From Heliocidaris erythrogramma (lineage: Eukaryota; Echinodermata; Echinoidea; Camarodonta; Echinometridae), in contig CM046853.1 of the NCBI GenBank assembly GCA_025617745.1, positions 52,787,021-52,851,020 on the forward strand: DNA of 64,000 bases, given 5' to 3'. Below the pieces are notes generated by a model. That model was not told where the DNA came from, did no database searches, and saw only the letters and a list, made by a program, of their open reading frames with translations. A program made the position numbers and the translations under genes. Positions 13,199 to 24,584 of the stretch are shown piece by piece (position 1 is the stretch's first letter; each line of letters begins with the position of its first letter).

Positions 13199-13712
13199 GG
13201 GGGCATCTCGTTTTTCCGAAGGTTCGTATTTCCGAAACACTAATTTCCCATGCCTGGGGGTTCATAATTCCGAAAATGAAAAAGGGTTCGTAATTCCGAA
13301 CATTTGTTGCATTATTCCGAAGGTTCGTTATTCCGAAGGTTCGTTTATCCGAAGGTTCATAATTCCGAAAATGAAATAGGGTTCATATTTCCGAAGGTTC
13401 GTATTTCCGAAAATGAAAAAGGGCTCATAATTCCGAAGGTTCGTATTTCCGAAAATGAAAAAGGGTTCGTATTTCCGAAAATGAAAAAGGGTTCGTATTT
13501 CCGAAAATGAAATAAGGTTCGTATTTCCGAAAATGAAAAAGGGTTCGTATTTCCGAAAATGAAATAGGGTTCGTATTTCCGAAAATGAAAAAGGGTTCGT
13601 ATTTCCGAAAATGAAAAAGGGTTCGTATTTCCGAAAATGAAAAAGGGTTCGTATTTCCGAAAATGAAATAGGGTTCGTATTTCCGAAAAATGAAATAGGT
13701 TTCATAATTCCT
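13199..13712 (+). repeat. Left inverted terminus: 26-bp tandem repeats
   Basis: About a dozen copies of a 26-bp unit made of a 16-bp module (GGTTCGTATTTCCGAA) and a spacer of type AATGAAAAAG. The outermost units are shorter and more variable (15-16 bp steps). The array has few stops on one strand, so it produces spurious open frames. Confidence 0.9.
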
Positions 13713-14916
13713 GGTAAAAAAAAAGCAAATTCATCAGGAGCAGAGGTGTAGCAATGGGGAAAATAAGAAAAAAAGAAAGAAAATGGAATAGGAAAGAAGA
13801 CGGTTGGACCTCTTCCGGCAACTCATTAGAATCTGTACAAATGATTAATGGTTTTACTCATAAATACGTACCTACCATTTTCCATTGACATTTATTATAT
13901 GACCTTCAAATGTGACGTAACACCATACCCGGGAATACACACACATTTTGTATCAAAAGATACATTACACTCTAAAGAAAAAGTCATAAGGTCGCGCGGC
14001 AAGCCCTTTAAAACTATCAGCGGTGGGGGGGGGGGGCGTTAATTGCCCTCCAGTCCTATTTGAATTAAAGGAATGTGAAAGAAAGATGAGTCTCGTCCGG
14101 GTCTGAGATACAAAACTGTATTTGGGCAGCCATGTTTATCGTTAATCTCATCTCAAAGTTCTTCATTTTTTCTTCATCCTGTCGCTTTCTTCTTTGTTTT
14201 CCTTTCGCTTTTTTCTTATAATCGATTTATTCCCATATGCATATACGAATTTCAGTGTTGAAAAAATCGGAATTAGGTTTTCTGTTTTCTTTCCTTTTTT
14301 CTTCTTTTTCTCTCTTTTTTCCCTTCTAACCTCTAATGAATCTTTTCACCTTTTTCTTTTCTCCTTTCTCTTCCCTCTCCTCCTTTTTGCCCACATAGTG
14401 GCGCATATACTGACAGCAATGTTGAATATGAAAGGGGGAGTGACATCCCAACACCCCACCCCTGCCCCAACCCATTTTAACAAGGCCCATGATAGGGGTG
14501 GGGTAGGAAAATTTATATATCTTATCATAAGTCATAAGCCTGATCATGTGATCTCACATTATGCAGTACGCAGTTATCTTTATAAAGTTCATATAATGGA
14601 ACTTAATACAATAACTACGTGTATTTGGAGGCCTCGTGTTTGAAACCAAGTGGATGCGGTCACCATGCCCCTCGAAGTGACTTAAAACCGTCGTTCCACT
14701 GTTTGCTTACTTTATACAAACATAAATTATCGAGTAATCGCAGATATAGGTTAACTATAATTTTTATAATTACAGGGGCCGCATAACTTCTTTTTTTCTA
14801 CATTTTCTAAATTTTATGAGCGAGCGAAGAGAGCGAGGAAAGAATTAACCTACAATTTTATTTTGTCAAAGAAATACACGAGAAAAGTTTATGTACATGA
14901 TCACCTCCTATACTTG

Positions 14917-15192
14917 ATATGATGCACCACGCGTTACCTCCGGGTGGCGTTGTACCCGAGGTACCATAGTGTCCCTGTATTAAAGAGTTGCGACATGGTC
15001 GTCTCACTTTTCTGGAAACAACTATTGAGAACACCCAGGTGCTCATCGGAATTGAATAGAAATGTTATGTAATAGTGGAAACAAAATGGCGTTCAAATCA
15101 CCAGTTGTCGCAACTCTTTAATTAATACAGGGACACTATGGTACCCCGGGGTACAACGCTATACCCCCGGGGTAACGCGTGGTGCATCATAT
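14917..15192. mobile_element. Palindromic element with about 78-bp inverted arms
   Basis: Left arm 14917-14994 and right arm 15107-15192 are inverse copies (ATATGATGCACCACGCGTTA ... TAACGCGTGGTGCATCATAT) with a 112-bp spacer. Likely a MITE nested within the foldback element. Confidence 0.7.
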
Positions 15193-16133
15193 GTCGGATT
15201 TCGGGCACTTTGCAACACGAATATGTTTTACGAACGAACGAGAAAAAAGGACACTTTATCATCTTTAAATGCTATCAACAAAAGACACTTACAAACATTA
15301 TTCTAAGAAGTATATTTGTGCACCTTAATATTTTACCAGTCTCAGTCTCTGAAATGATATATCTTAACACTCTCATTTTACGTATAAGTTACCGATCAGG
15401 AAAATTACCCAGTTTATTTTGATGACAGTCATGTTCACTCTTAATTCATCTGTGTATTCATGTAATACCCGTCAATCTGTCAATCTACAATGTTTCACCA
15501 ACCTAAGGTTTTCTATACTTTAAATTCATTTGGCATTAAAGCTATGGTCACAACCCACAAAATTAGCCTGCAATGGGAGTAAAATGCCTAAAAATATGTT
15601 TACAAATATGATGTTATGTTTTGAATTTATATAGTCAAATAATTTTACACATTCATGCATACTAAATGAAAAAAATTACGTGTTAAAAAATTGCCTTATT
15701 TTAGTAGCCAGCCTTAGCATAATATGCTTTGGACACTATAATTTTCATTATGGATATTTAGAAATTTGGATCCACTGGATAATATTTTCCACGTTGTAAA
15801 CCACAAAATCATCTTGTCAGATTTATATGTGTTTTGAGGTTGACAGATAGAAATAGGCCCATGGTTGCAAAACTTTAGCAATCATTAGGATCATTTGAAT
15901 GTAATTAAGATTCTATCATCTTCTGAAAAGGAAAGTGAGTTCAGCATTATCACATTATGTTACTTGTGAATAATAGACGTCATTAATAGACGTCCATATG
16001 CACTCTTCAATGTTCATCAAAAGATAATTCTTGTATGCAATGTAAATCATATCACAATATATAACTAAAAAGAGCAAAATAGGAGGTAAAGATCAGAATC
16101 CAGAACTTTAGTAACTCCCAGTGTGGGTGATAG

Positions 16134-16785
16134 CAGGGGCGGCGGAGCGTCTTTCAAAATGGGTGGGGGCACCAACAAAAGGGGCACTTTGGGGGCAAAG
16201 GGCACCTACAAAGGGTGAAAAAATTGCGGGAAATGCCACTTTGAGCTGAGACAATAGTATACCGCTACATTCTGATTAATACACTATCGAATATCATTTT
16301 CGACACATTATTGTTAATGTCTTAGCATGGTTCTAGATGAAAAAGAAAAAAAAAAGAAAAGAAAAAATTACTTTACAGTTGAGTGCAATGGTCTGATTAT
16401 TCATATTGAAGATATTTTGAATAGCAGCGATTTTCCTAATATGATAAAAAGACAATGGTAAATGCGAGCGAGCGTAGCCAGCGAGCTTAAAAAAAATTTA
16501 GAAAGAAATTGTCCTTCTTCCTGTTTTGATGTAAGGGCACTGCTCATTCTTGTATAACTGCCCCCTGCTCCACTGCCTCTCATTATGCTGATATCAGTAG
16601 GGGATCGGAATCTATTATAAAGGAAGCCTCTCTGAGCTAGGTAGGCCTATGTGGTTCTTTTGTGGACGTTAGGGCTCAATTTGTAAGCGACATCGGAGTA
16701 TATACGTACAATATATTAAATATATATATAGGTATATAGGTATAAGGCACTTATCACAAGACAAAGCGGGCACTTATCAATAGCA
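16134..16785. mobile_element. hAT-like element (copy 1), 3'-truncated
   Basis: Begins CAGGGGCGGCGGAGCG and stays similar to 22365-22985 for about 600 bp, including 'GCGAGCGAGCGTAG' and 'CTCTCATT(A)TGCTG' stretches. At 16716-16719 it keeps a single TTAA where copy 2 has the MITE. The GGGCACTTATC repeats stop after two units. It lies inside the foldback element. Confidence 0.7.
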
Positions 16786-16880
16786 GTGACTCCTTTATGA
16801 ACTCTCTGTAATATTATGTTGTTGTTTTTATTGCTGTTGTTGTTTTGGGGACCGGAGGGGAGGGCTTGTAGAGTCATCTA

Positions 16881-17032
16881 CAGAGCCATATTACAGACTT
16901 CGGCCAACTCGGTTTATTTGGGCACAACATGGCGTATATTCCTTTGTTTAGTGCTTGCCTAACAAAGCAACAAGCGCCATATTGCTACCTACATGGAGCC
17001 GAGTTGGCCAAACTCTGTAATAGATGGCTCTG
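16881..17032. mobile_element. CAGAGCCAT-ended palindromic MITE
   Basis: 152 bp, ends CAGAGCCATATTACAGACTT and the complement of CAGAGCCATCTATTACAGAG; both arms continue through GGCCAACTCGG. No clear target duplication. Confidence 0.65.
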
Positions 17033-17805
17033 AGGGCTAGGGAAGCAGGACGCCCCCACTTTTTTTTTAGTTTACACTTTTCAGTATACTTTTTTAATCA
17101 CAATTTTATGTTCACGAAGTAATTACACCTTAAAGATAATAAAGTGTCAATGTTTGGCTCGCTGGAATCCAGCAGCGTGGTGCCCGAACATCCTTTTATT
17201 TTGGGAAGCGAGATGGTCGGCTAAAATCATTATTCTATAGACAATATCTCCTTTTTTTACTTGCTCACTAGCGCGTAAGATTTAGAAACGGAATAGTTTG
17301 GGACAGGGAACGCCCTTCATTAGGGCGAGTGAAGTTCCCAAATATTCCATATTCGGCAGTAGGGTTCAGTAATATTATTCATGGCTCATTATTACATGTT
17401 TTATATTTGTCTTTTGATGGCGAAATTGCATTTTCATTTACAATAAAAAAGGGTTTTATGTTTTTCTAACTCGCTTCGCTCGCTTGCAAATTGTACGAAC
17501 GGGGAGTATGATATTCTGCCAAGAGGCATCAGCTCCCCCTTTCAAAAACATTACGTGGCCATTTTCTGCTTGTAAAGATCTACTTGGAACTTTGGTGTGT
17601 CTCATTTTCCAAAGCGGTATATACATTATATAAATAACTTCAAGCCAATTTCGTTGTAGGAAATTTAATCCGGAATCCGATCATTCACTTTCTTCAATAC
17701 ATCAGTATGTATTTTAATCACCGAAGTAATATCATTTTATGAGAAATGAAACATGTATTCCTGAGGCGCTCGCTCACAAATATTGGTTATTATAATAGGA
17801 ACAGT

Positions 17806-17990
17806 TATAATAATGATAATAATATTAATAATAATAACAATAATGATGATAATAATAATAATTATAATAATAATAATAATCATAATAATAATAATCATAA
17901 TATTGATAGGAATTACGATAATAATGGCTATTTCTCTGGATTTTATTATAATTGTTATCATCATTGTTATGATTATTGAGTACGAAATGA
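17806..17990. repeat. (AAT)n-rich microsatellite region
   Basis: Imperfect AAT/ATT trinucleotide array interspersed with ATCATA. It produces Asn- or Ile-rich spurious frames on either strand. Confidence 0.85.
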
Positions 17991-18050
17991 ATATCTTTAC
18001 ACTTGGCCGTCTTTCCCCTCCTCCCTATCCAAAATACGAATTGACGCCGT

Positions 18051-18587
18051 ATTATCTGAATTTAAACCCTTTTTCATTTTCGGAAATACGAACCCTTTTT
18101 CATTTTCGGAAATACGAACCCTATTTCATTTTCGGAAATACGAACCCTTTTTCATTTTCGGGAATACGAACCATCTTTCATTTTCGGAAATACGAACCCT
18201 ATTTCATTTTCGGAAATACGAACCCTTTTTCATTTTCGGAAATACGAACCCTATTTTATTTTCGGAAATACGAACCCTATTTCATTTTCGGAAATACGAA
18301 CCCTTTTTCATTTTCGGAAATACGAACCCTATTTCATTTTCGGAAATACGAACCCTTTTTAATTTTCGGAAATACGAACCCTTTTTTCATTTTCGGAAAT
18401 ACGAACCCTTTTTCATTTTCGGAAATACGAACCTCATTTCATTTTCGGAAATACGAACCTTCGGAATTATGAACCCTATTTCATTTTCGGAAAAAAGAAC
18501 CTTCGGAAAAACGAACCTTCGGAATTATGAACCCTCGGAAAAACGAACCTTCGGAAATACGAACCTTCGGAAAAACGACATGTAACC
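18051..18587 (-). repeat. Right inverted terminus: 26-bp tandem repeats
   Basis: The reverse complement of the left arm: repeated TTCGGAAATACGAACC modules separated by CTTTTTCATT or CTATTTCATT. The outer end reads as the inverse of the left tip with a few mismatches. Confidence 0.9.
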
Positions 18588-19024
18588 CTAAAAACAGTAG
18601 CGGACCTAAAATAGAACCTTGTGGTACTTCATAATTGATATGCTGCATATGAGAACAAACAGAGTGAATACAAGTGAACTGCTGCCTATGGGAATTATAA
18701 CTTTTAAACCAATTGAGGGCGCTGCCCCTTACACCAAAATGTTCTAATTTGGAAAATAAAATAGCATGATCCAGCGTGTCGAATGCTTTACTCAAATCCA
18801 TAAAAACAGAAATAACGTGTTTTCTTTTGGACTGGGAATCAGATATCTTATCATACAAATCAATCAACGCTAAATCAGTAGAGAAATGTTTACGAAACCC
18901 ATATTGAGAATTATTCAACAAATTATGCGATGATAGAAATAAAGATAATCTATTATAAACTAAACGTTCTAGTATTTTCGAAAAGGATGAAAGAATAGAA
19001 ATTGGACGATAGTTACAAATTATT

Positions 19025-19980
19025 GTATGATGATGATGATGAAGTTTTCAGGTTGTTGACACTACGTTATACTATTTGTCAATTTTCGTTTTTGTCACCT
19101 CGACAACTCTCTTCGTCAGTTCACTCCACTCCTCTTTTGTCAGGAGCCATTGGCGCTCTGAGTCAGCTTTGCTCCGTATATAGGCATTTCCAACAGTCCT
19201 TAAGCCCTCGTCGAGTAATGTGATTTGTCTTTAAAGGAAATAAATGGGTCTGCATTATTTCTGAATATAAAAAGTCATGTAAACATACGTTTCTATTTCA
19301 TTTTCCTATTCACCCCGTTTTAAGATAGCATTGTGGGAAGAAAGTTTTACACCGAGTAAAGCTTTACAGATAAGGATTTTAGTATTTTACTAGTCATGTC
19401 CTGTGTTGTAAAATCAAGAGATTGAACAATTTGGTCTATAAAAGAGTCTATAAAAAAGCAACAAGGATAATGACATGCTTAATGCGCTCGTGAGTATTGG
19501 TCTCGTGGGCTGTAATTTAATGGTATTTTGGACGATATCGGACATGACGCATATGATAGACAGAATGGTTCGTTGTCAGTTATTGCTTGAAAAATAATCA
19601 AAGGGGATAGGAGCACATATCTTAAAGTCACTGTACCAATGGCACGTAGTAGAGATAATGTATCTAAAATCATCATTAAACGATGCATTAAATTATTTTT
19701 AATCTCACAATTGCTTTGCTATATTGTAATAATAAATTCCTTACAATTTTTAAAGGGATATTCGTCTTTTTTTTTCAGACAGTTCTGACAAACTTGCAAT
19801 GTCAGAATGACGACAAGGAGACCTAGCAGGTAGCCGCCGTCATCCAGTTTAAACATACCGAACTCTTGCGCTGGATATCTCAAGGAAACGAGGGGGAGAA
19901 ACAAGATCAGAGCAAAGTGGTATCCCTGGATGATTGGGGTGGGCTGATACAATCATCGAATGACTGCGTCCCCAAGTAGG
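19025..19980. other. Intergenic DNA, no gene recognised
   Basis: Starts with an ATGATGATG microsatellite at the truncated edge of the minus-strand LINE. No coding region or transposon end was identified before the minisatellite. Confidence 0.4.
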
Positions 19981-19994
19981 TGAACCGGGTGGAC

Positions 19995-20850
19995 ATCACT
20001 GACTCAGCAACACACTCGGCACCTAACTTGGCATCTAACTCTCCAACTCACTCGGCACCTCACCCTCCAACTCACTCGGCAACTCACTCAGCACCTCACT
20101 CGTACTTTACTCGGCACCTTCCTAGTGAACTGGCTCACTACTCAGCAACCCACTGGGCTACTCACTCGGCACCTTCCTCGGCAACTCATGCACCCGGTAC
20201 CTCATTCGGCAAGTCACTTGGTACCTCAATCGGTAACTCACTCGGAGCCTCACTTGGCAACTCGTTCAGCAACTCACTAAGCGACCCACTCGGCACCTCT
20301 TTCATCAACTTATTGGGCACCTCACTCGTCAAATCGCTTGGCACCTCATCTGGCACATCACTCAGCATCTCATTCGTTATGTTACTTAGCAACACACTCG
20401 GCAACTCACTTGGCACCTTACGCGGCACTTTACGCGGCACTTTACTCGACACCTCACCCTGCAACTCATTCGGTAACTCACTCGGCAACTCACTCTGCAC
20501 CTCGCTTGTCACCTCATCTGGCAATTCACTCGGTATCTCACTCGGCAACCCACTCGGCAATTCACTCGACAATTCACTCGGCACCTCACTCATACTTCAC
20601 TCATACTGCACTCAGCAACACACCCGGCACCTAAATCAGCACCTAACTCGGCAACTCATTCGGCAACTCACTCTGCATCTCGCTTGGCACATCACACGAC
20701 ATATTGCTCGGCACCTCACTCGGTACACCATTCGACACCTTACTCGTCTCGTCACCTCACTCGGCACATCAATCTGCACCTCTCTCGTCACCGCATTCAG
20801 TACCTCACTTGGCATTTCAATCGGTACCTCTTATTGAAACCTCACTCTGG
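19995..20850 (+). repeat. 12-bp minisatellite (ACTCACTCGGCA-type)
   Basis: About 850 bp of degenerate 12-bp units around CTCACTCGGCA(A/C)C. Because the period is a multiple of three and the unit lacks stops, several frames on both strands stay open; the longest reads as repeats of NSLG/TSLG for 285 codons. I treat it as a satellite rather than a gene: it has no signal peptide, no flanking domain and no single favoured frame. Confidence 0.85.
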
Positions 20851-20924
20851 CATCGCCGTATCCGGCCAAATCCCCCCTTATGCAATTAGCAGATATATTG
20901 TCGCGTTATGGTGTATAATAATGC

Positions 20925-21260
20925 CATCATCATGATCACGATGACGATTTTGAGGATGATTGTGAGCCTGATGGTGATGTTAAGCGGAGGAAAAGGAAGA
21001 TAAGGATGATGATGGAAAGCAAAAAATGAAAAACCAAAAGACTAGCAATGCAAGATCAACGATGATGATGAAGAAGATAAAGAGGACGTAAAGGAGGAGG
21101 GGAAAGAAAAAGAGGAGTAGGATGTGTATAAAGATGATGCTGACGATGATGATGATGATGAGGATGGTTAATTGTGAGGATGATAATGATGAGAAGGTAG
21201 ATATGAGGATGAGTATGAGTATAGGATGATGATAACGATCACAGCGATAATAATTATTAG
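20925..21260. repeat. Imperfect GAT/GAG trinucleotide tract
   Basis: Repeated GATGATGATG with GAG and GAA interruptions. Low-complexity sequence, no gene. Confidence 0.75.
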
Positions 21261-21306
21261 GATGATCATAGTGATGACTGTAGAAACCTATAGCGTGAAA
21301 GAAATA

Positions 21307-21307
<1 letters not shown>

Positions 21308-21341
<34 letters not shown>

Positions 21342-21560
21342 TGTGTGTCGGTGTGCGTTTGTTTAGCATTATGTCCCAGGACATTTTCGGACAGAGAACA
21401 AAAGAAAAAAATCATGACAACAATGGTCCTCGGAAGGCGGACAATAGTCCTCGAACGTCGAACAATGAATTTATGCCTTATTCCGTCGACTGTCCGAGGA
21501 CGAGTAACAATAGAGGAACAATAGTTGTCCTCGGAAGTAAAGCCATGTAAACCTGTGTGA

Positions 21561-21598
<38 letters not shown>

Positions 21599-21600
21599 AC
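21308..21600. repeat. (GA)n and (GT)n microsatellites
   Basis: GAGAGA run at 21310-21338 followed by GTGTGT; a reciprocal GTGTGT then GAGAGA run at 21556-21598. Between them are short repeats of CCTCGRA-type. Confidence 0.8.
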
Positions 21601-21904
21601 TAGAAAGGCAAAGTAATTACATCTGTAAGGCAGGTAATTAGTCTGACAATGCTCCATTACATATGATAACCATGACGTTTCAAATGCATGCATTCATATG
21701 ACCATGTAAGACATAACATATCCTCCCATCCCGCAAAAAAAAAAGAAGAAAAATGAAATAAATTAATTAAATGAATAAATTTTTAAAATACAAAAAAAAA
21801 TCAACCAAATAACGAACCAAGGAGTTATTACAGAACCAACCAACCAAACAAACAAGAGCGTGGATCCCCAACACTCCCTGTCCTCTTACCCCTGGATGTC
21901 GTTT

Positions 21905-22171
21905 CACTATGAACACGATGACAAAAGAGAGCGGACAAAATATACAGCTCCTCATTGTACCCTCCATTATTGTTTTGGTAGACAAAAGAACGTCCCTTCA
22001 TTGCTATTTTGTAAAATAAGTAGAACAGGTGAATATGCATGTGACACCTGTTCTACATATTTTTACATAATAGCAATGAAGGGATGTTCTTTGGTCTACC
22101 AGAACCAGTGTGGAAGGTACAATGAGGAGCTGTATATTTTGTCCGCTTCTTTGTTTGCCATGTTCATAGTG
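21905..22171. repeat. Long near-perfect palindrome (about 127-bp arms)
   Basis: CACTATGAACAC at the left edge mirrors GTTCATAGTG at the right. The arms include GCGGACAAAATATACAGCTC and TTCATTGCTATT in inverse orientation, separated by only about 13 bp (centre near 22038). Arms are roughly 90% identical by eye. Likely a foldback MITE; no target duplication clear. Confidence 0.75.
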
Positions 22172-22364
22172 TTTATTATGTTGTATATAAATATCGTTGG
22201 TAATTATTGTGGGTTCAGGGAGAAACAGCTGGAGTCATATAACAGACAGCTTCCCTTTGAAGCGAGCTTTGATGCCCCCACAATAAATATGACAAATATG
22301 CGCTCTCCGAAAACATTCTTCCAAACGAGGAAACAAATCAAATATTCTGTTAAAATGATAATTA

Positions 22365-24064
22365 CAGGGGCGACGGAACGTCTTTCAGAGTGGGGGGGGG
22401 GAACCAACAAATATGGGCACTTTGGGGGGAAAAGAGTACACCTACAAAGGGTAAAAAAAAGGCGGAAAATGCCACTTTGAGACATTAGTTTACCGCTACA
22501 TTCTGATTAGTACACTATCGAGGATCATTTTCGACACATTATTATTTATGTCTTAACATGGTTCTAGATTTGAAAAAAACACCTACTTTGCAGTTGAGTG
22601 TAATGGTCTGATTATTCATTTGCGAGCGAGCGAAGCGAGCAAGCAAAATATTGAACATATTTTGAATAGCAGCGTTTTTCCTAGTAATATAAGAAGACAA
22701 TGGTAAATGCGAGCGAGCGTAGCGAGCGAGCCTTGGAAAAAATTAGAAAATATTGTCCTCCTTCCTGTTATGATTTAGGGGCACTGCTCATTCTTGTATA
22801 ACTTATGGAATTGTGCCCCTCCTGCACTCTGCTCCTCTGCCTCTCACTGTGCTGCTATCAGTAGGGGAATCTATTATTTAGAATCCTCTCTGATTATTTG
22901 GAGCTAGGTAGGCATGTGGCTCTTTTGTGGACTTTAGAATACAGTTTTTTATGCGACATCGGGGTATATAGGTACAATATATTAAAGACCTCAGCCTGAC
23001 CGAAAACAACCATATATTGACGTAAAGCTTAGTAAACAAAGAATATAATTACCCTGGGTATTCATAAATTTTCGTCTCCGTTTATCCATAAAAAATAAAA
23101 AAGATAATTTTTTTTGGTCCGCCCCCTCCCTATTGCGTAACAAGAGAGGAAACTGCAGGGGGTCGCTAGACGTGTGACGACATGTCATGTATACAGCTCC
23201 GAGTGCGTATACACGATATGTCGTCATCAAATTTTCACCCCCCGCAAAGTAGCGTTCCTCAGAGACGGGGCCCTCGTCAGAAAAACCACCGGGGCTCAAC
23301 ATTCGGGACGCTGTTACTCATTCCACAGGAAACGGAATCTCATGAAGTTGGTTTCAATTTGTTCAGAAAATATATAGCTCCCCGTGGATGAATAAAGTGT
23401 ATATTTCAAAATTCGGTCAGGCTGAGGTCTTTAAGTATATATACATATATAGGTAAAGGGGTCACTTATCAGAGGTGAAAAAGGGGCACTTATAAGAAGG
23501 GAGAATTGCACTATTAGAACGGAAAGTGGGCACCAATCAGACGATAGATATATAGGTAAAGGGGCACTTATCAGAGGGGAAAAGGGGCACTTATAAGAAG
23601 GGAGAATTGTACTATTAGAACGGAAAGTGGGCACCAATCAGACGAAAACAGGGACACTTGTCGGATTTCAAAGGGGACACTAGTCTTATCTGAGCTTAAA
23701 AGGGGCACTTATCAGAAGGTGAAAAGGGCACTTATTAGAAAGAAGAAGGGGTAGCCATACGGAGAAAAGGGGTCACTTATCAGAGGTGAAAAAGGGCACT
23801 TATAAGAAGGAAAAATTGTACTATTAGAACGGAAATTGGGCACTAATTAGACGAAAAAGGGGCAATTATTAGATTTCATAAGGGGCAGTAATGTCTGAGG
23901 TTCAAGGGGCACTTATCAAAAGGTAAGAAGTCACTTATTAGAGAGAAACAAGGACACTATACGAAGAAAAGGGGGCACTTAACAGCTATGAAAAAAGGCA
24001 CTTTTCGGGTACTTGAAAAAGTGTGGGGCACTGTGCCCCCTGCCCCCCGGAAGCGCCGGCTCTG
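22365..24064. mobile_element. hAT-like element (copy 2), interrupted by a TTAA MITE
   Basis: Left end CAGGGGCGACGGAACG, right end the complement of CAGAGCCGGCG. The flanking 8 bp match at 7 of 8 positions (GATAATTA and AATAATTA). The first 600 bp match 16134-16785; the last 600 bp (23450-24030) are degenerate repeats of a GGGGCACTTATCAGA-like unit. A 445-bp TTAA-flanked MITE is inserted at 22986-23430. Confidence 0.7.
22986..23430 (+). mobile_element. TTAA-flanked MITE (piggyBac-like), copy A
   Basis: 445 bp with inverted ends AGACCTCAGCCTGACCGAA, bounded by TTAA at 22982-22985 and 23431-23434. An internal inverted repeat around 23175-23226 (TGACGACAT...ATGTCGTCA) can form a hairpin. No transposase. 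A TTAA duplication is characteristic of piggyBac-type transposases. Confidence 0.75.
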
Positions 24065-24072
24065 AATAATTA

Positions 24073-24584
24073 GTTTTCGCAGACCCCAATGTAACTTCGA
24101 AAAATGCATATGAATGATATAGCAAGGTTCGAAGCGAACATATTTAGTGCCAAAAATACCAGGCCGCGTGTGCTCACTACTTTGGTTGGCTATATTTCCT
24201 AGAGCCATCTTTCACGATGGTAATACATTTGTATATGAAATTTAAAAATCGGAATTAAGCGGAAAGGTATTAAAATTGCCCTTAAAGAGACATACATTTG
24301 TGACACTTTTAAGGCTATATCTCAAAAAAATTGTTCATCCTGAGGCAGGGGAATTTGAGATTGAAATCGAAATTATTTACATTAAAACTGCACATTCACT
24401 TTTTGTGTTTGCCGACTTATTGCATCGTAAACATTCGAATGTCATAACATCTCTAAATCTTTCCCGTTTACTTTGGCGGCATCAGACATCGCTTCAAAGA
24501 CTAAAGGCAGTTTATTAATTCAAATGTACATCCTTTATAATATGGCAGGTGTTTGCATTAATTATCTTTATCTTTATCTAAGCA
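24073..24584. other. Unassigned DNA between hAT copy 2 and the LINE
   Basis: An 80-codon frame at 24276-24518 shows no recognisable motif. Nothing else identified. Confidence 0.3.

Larger units (their letters stand above)
13199..18587. mobile_element. Foldback-type DNA transposon with long tandem-repeat inverted termini
   Basis: A 5,389-bp insertion flanked by an exact 8-bp duplication, CTAAAAAC, at 13191-13198 and 18588-18595. Both ends start with related sequence (GG...CAT.TCGTTTTTCCGAAGG) and run inward as about 0.5 kb of tandem repeats. The two ends are in inverted orientation (13199-13712 and 18051-18587). Removing it rejoins the reverse-transcriptase frame of the surrounding LINE. I see no transposase inside; the interior contains other repeats (14917-15192, 16134-16785, 16881-17032, 17806-17990). 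The architecture resembles foldback elements such as those reported from sea urchins (TU) and Drosophila (FB), as I recall them. Confidence 0.85.
11905..19024 (-). mobile_element. 5'-truncated non-LTR retrotransposon (LINE), split by a foldback element
   Basis: Minus-strand reverse-transcriptase fragments read in order on both sides of the 13199-18587 insertion. The upstream part (19024-18596) has NYRPISILSSFSK, DLSKAFDTLDH and VPQGSILGPLLFL. The downstream part (13198-12340) has VYINDI, the catalytic FADD box, a thumb region and a C-terminal block (GPDIWNNIP). A tetranucleotide tail (ATCA-type) at about 11905-11930 and a nearby AATAAA mark the 3' end. The copy begins inside the RT domain, so it lacks an endonuclease and is dead. 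The clade is not certain; the microsatellite tail is reminiscent of CR1/L2-type elements. Confidence 0.8.

Noticed and set aside
14194-14643. Phe-rich 149-codon ORF inside the foldback element, considered as a possible transposase
   Set aside because: Pyrimidine-tract translation with no catalytic motif.
17737-17979. Ile-rich and Asn-rich ORFs on both strands
   Set aside because: Translations of an (AAT)n microsatellite.
13304-18472. Regularly spaced 26-bp repeats that look like a CRISPR array or a repeat-protein gene
   Set aside because: Eukaryotic context, no unique spacers, mirrored arms at the ends of a transposon. The open frames (FSEIRTLFHF-type) arise because the unit has few stops in any frame of one strand.
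21860-22480. 206-codon plus-strand ORF
   Set aside because: Runs through the long palindrome and into the left end of a hAT-like element; composition is arbitrary.
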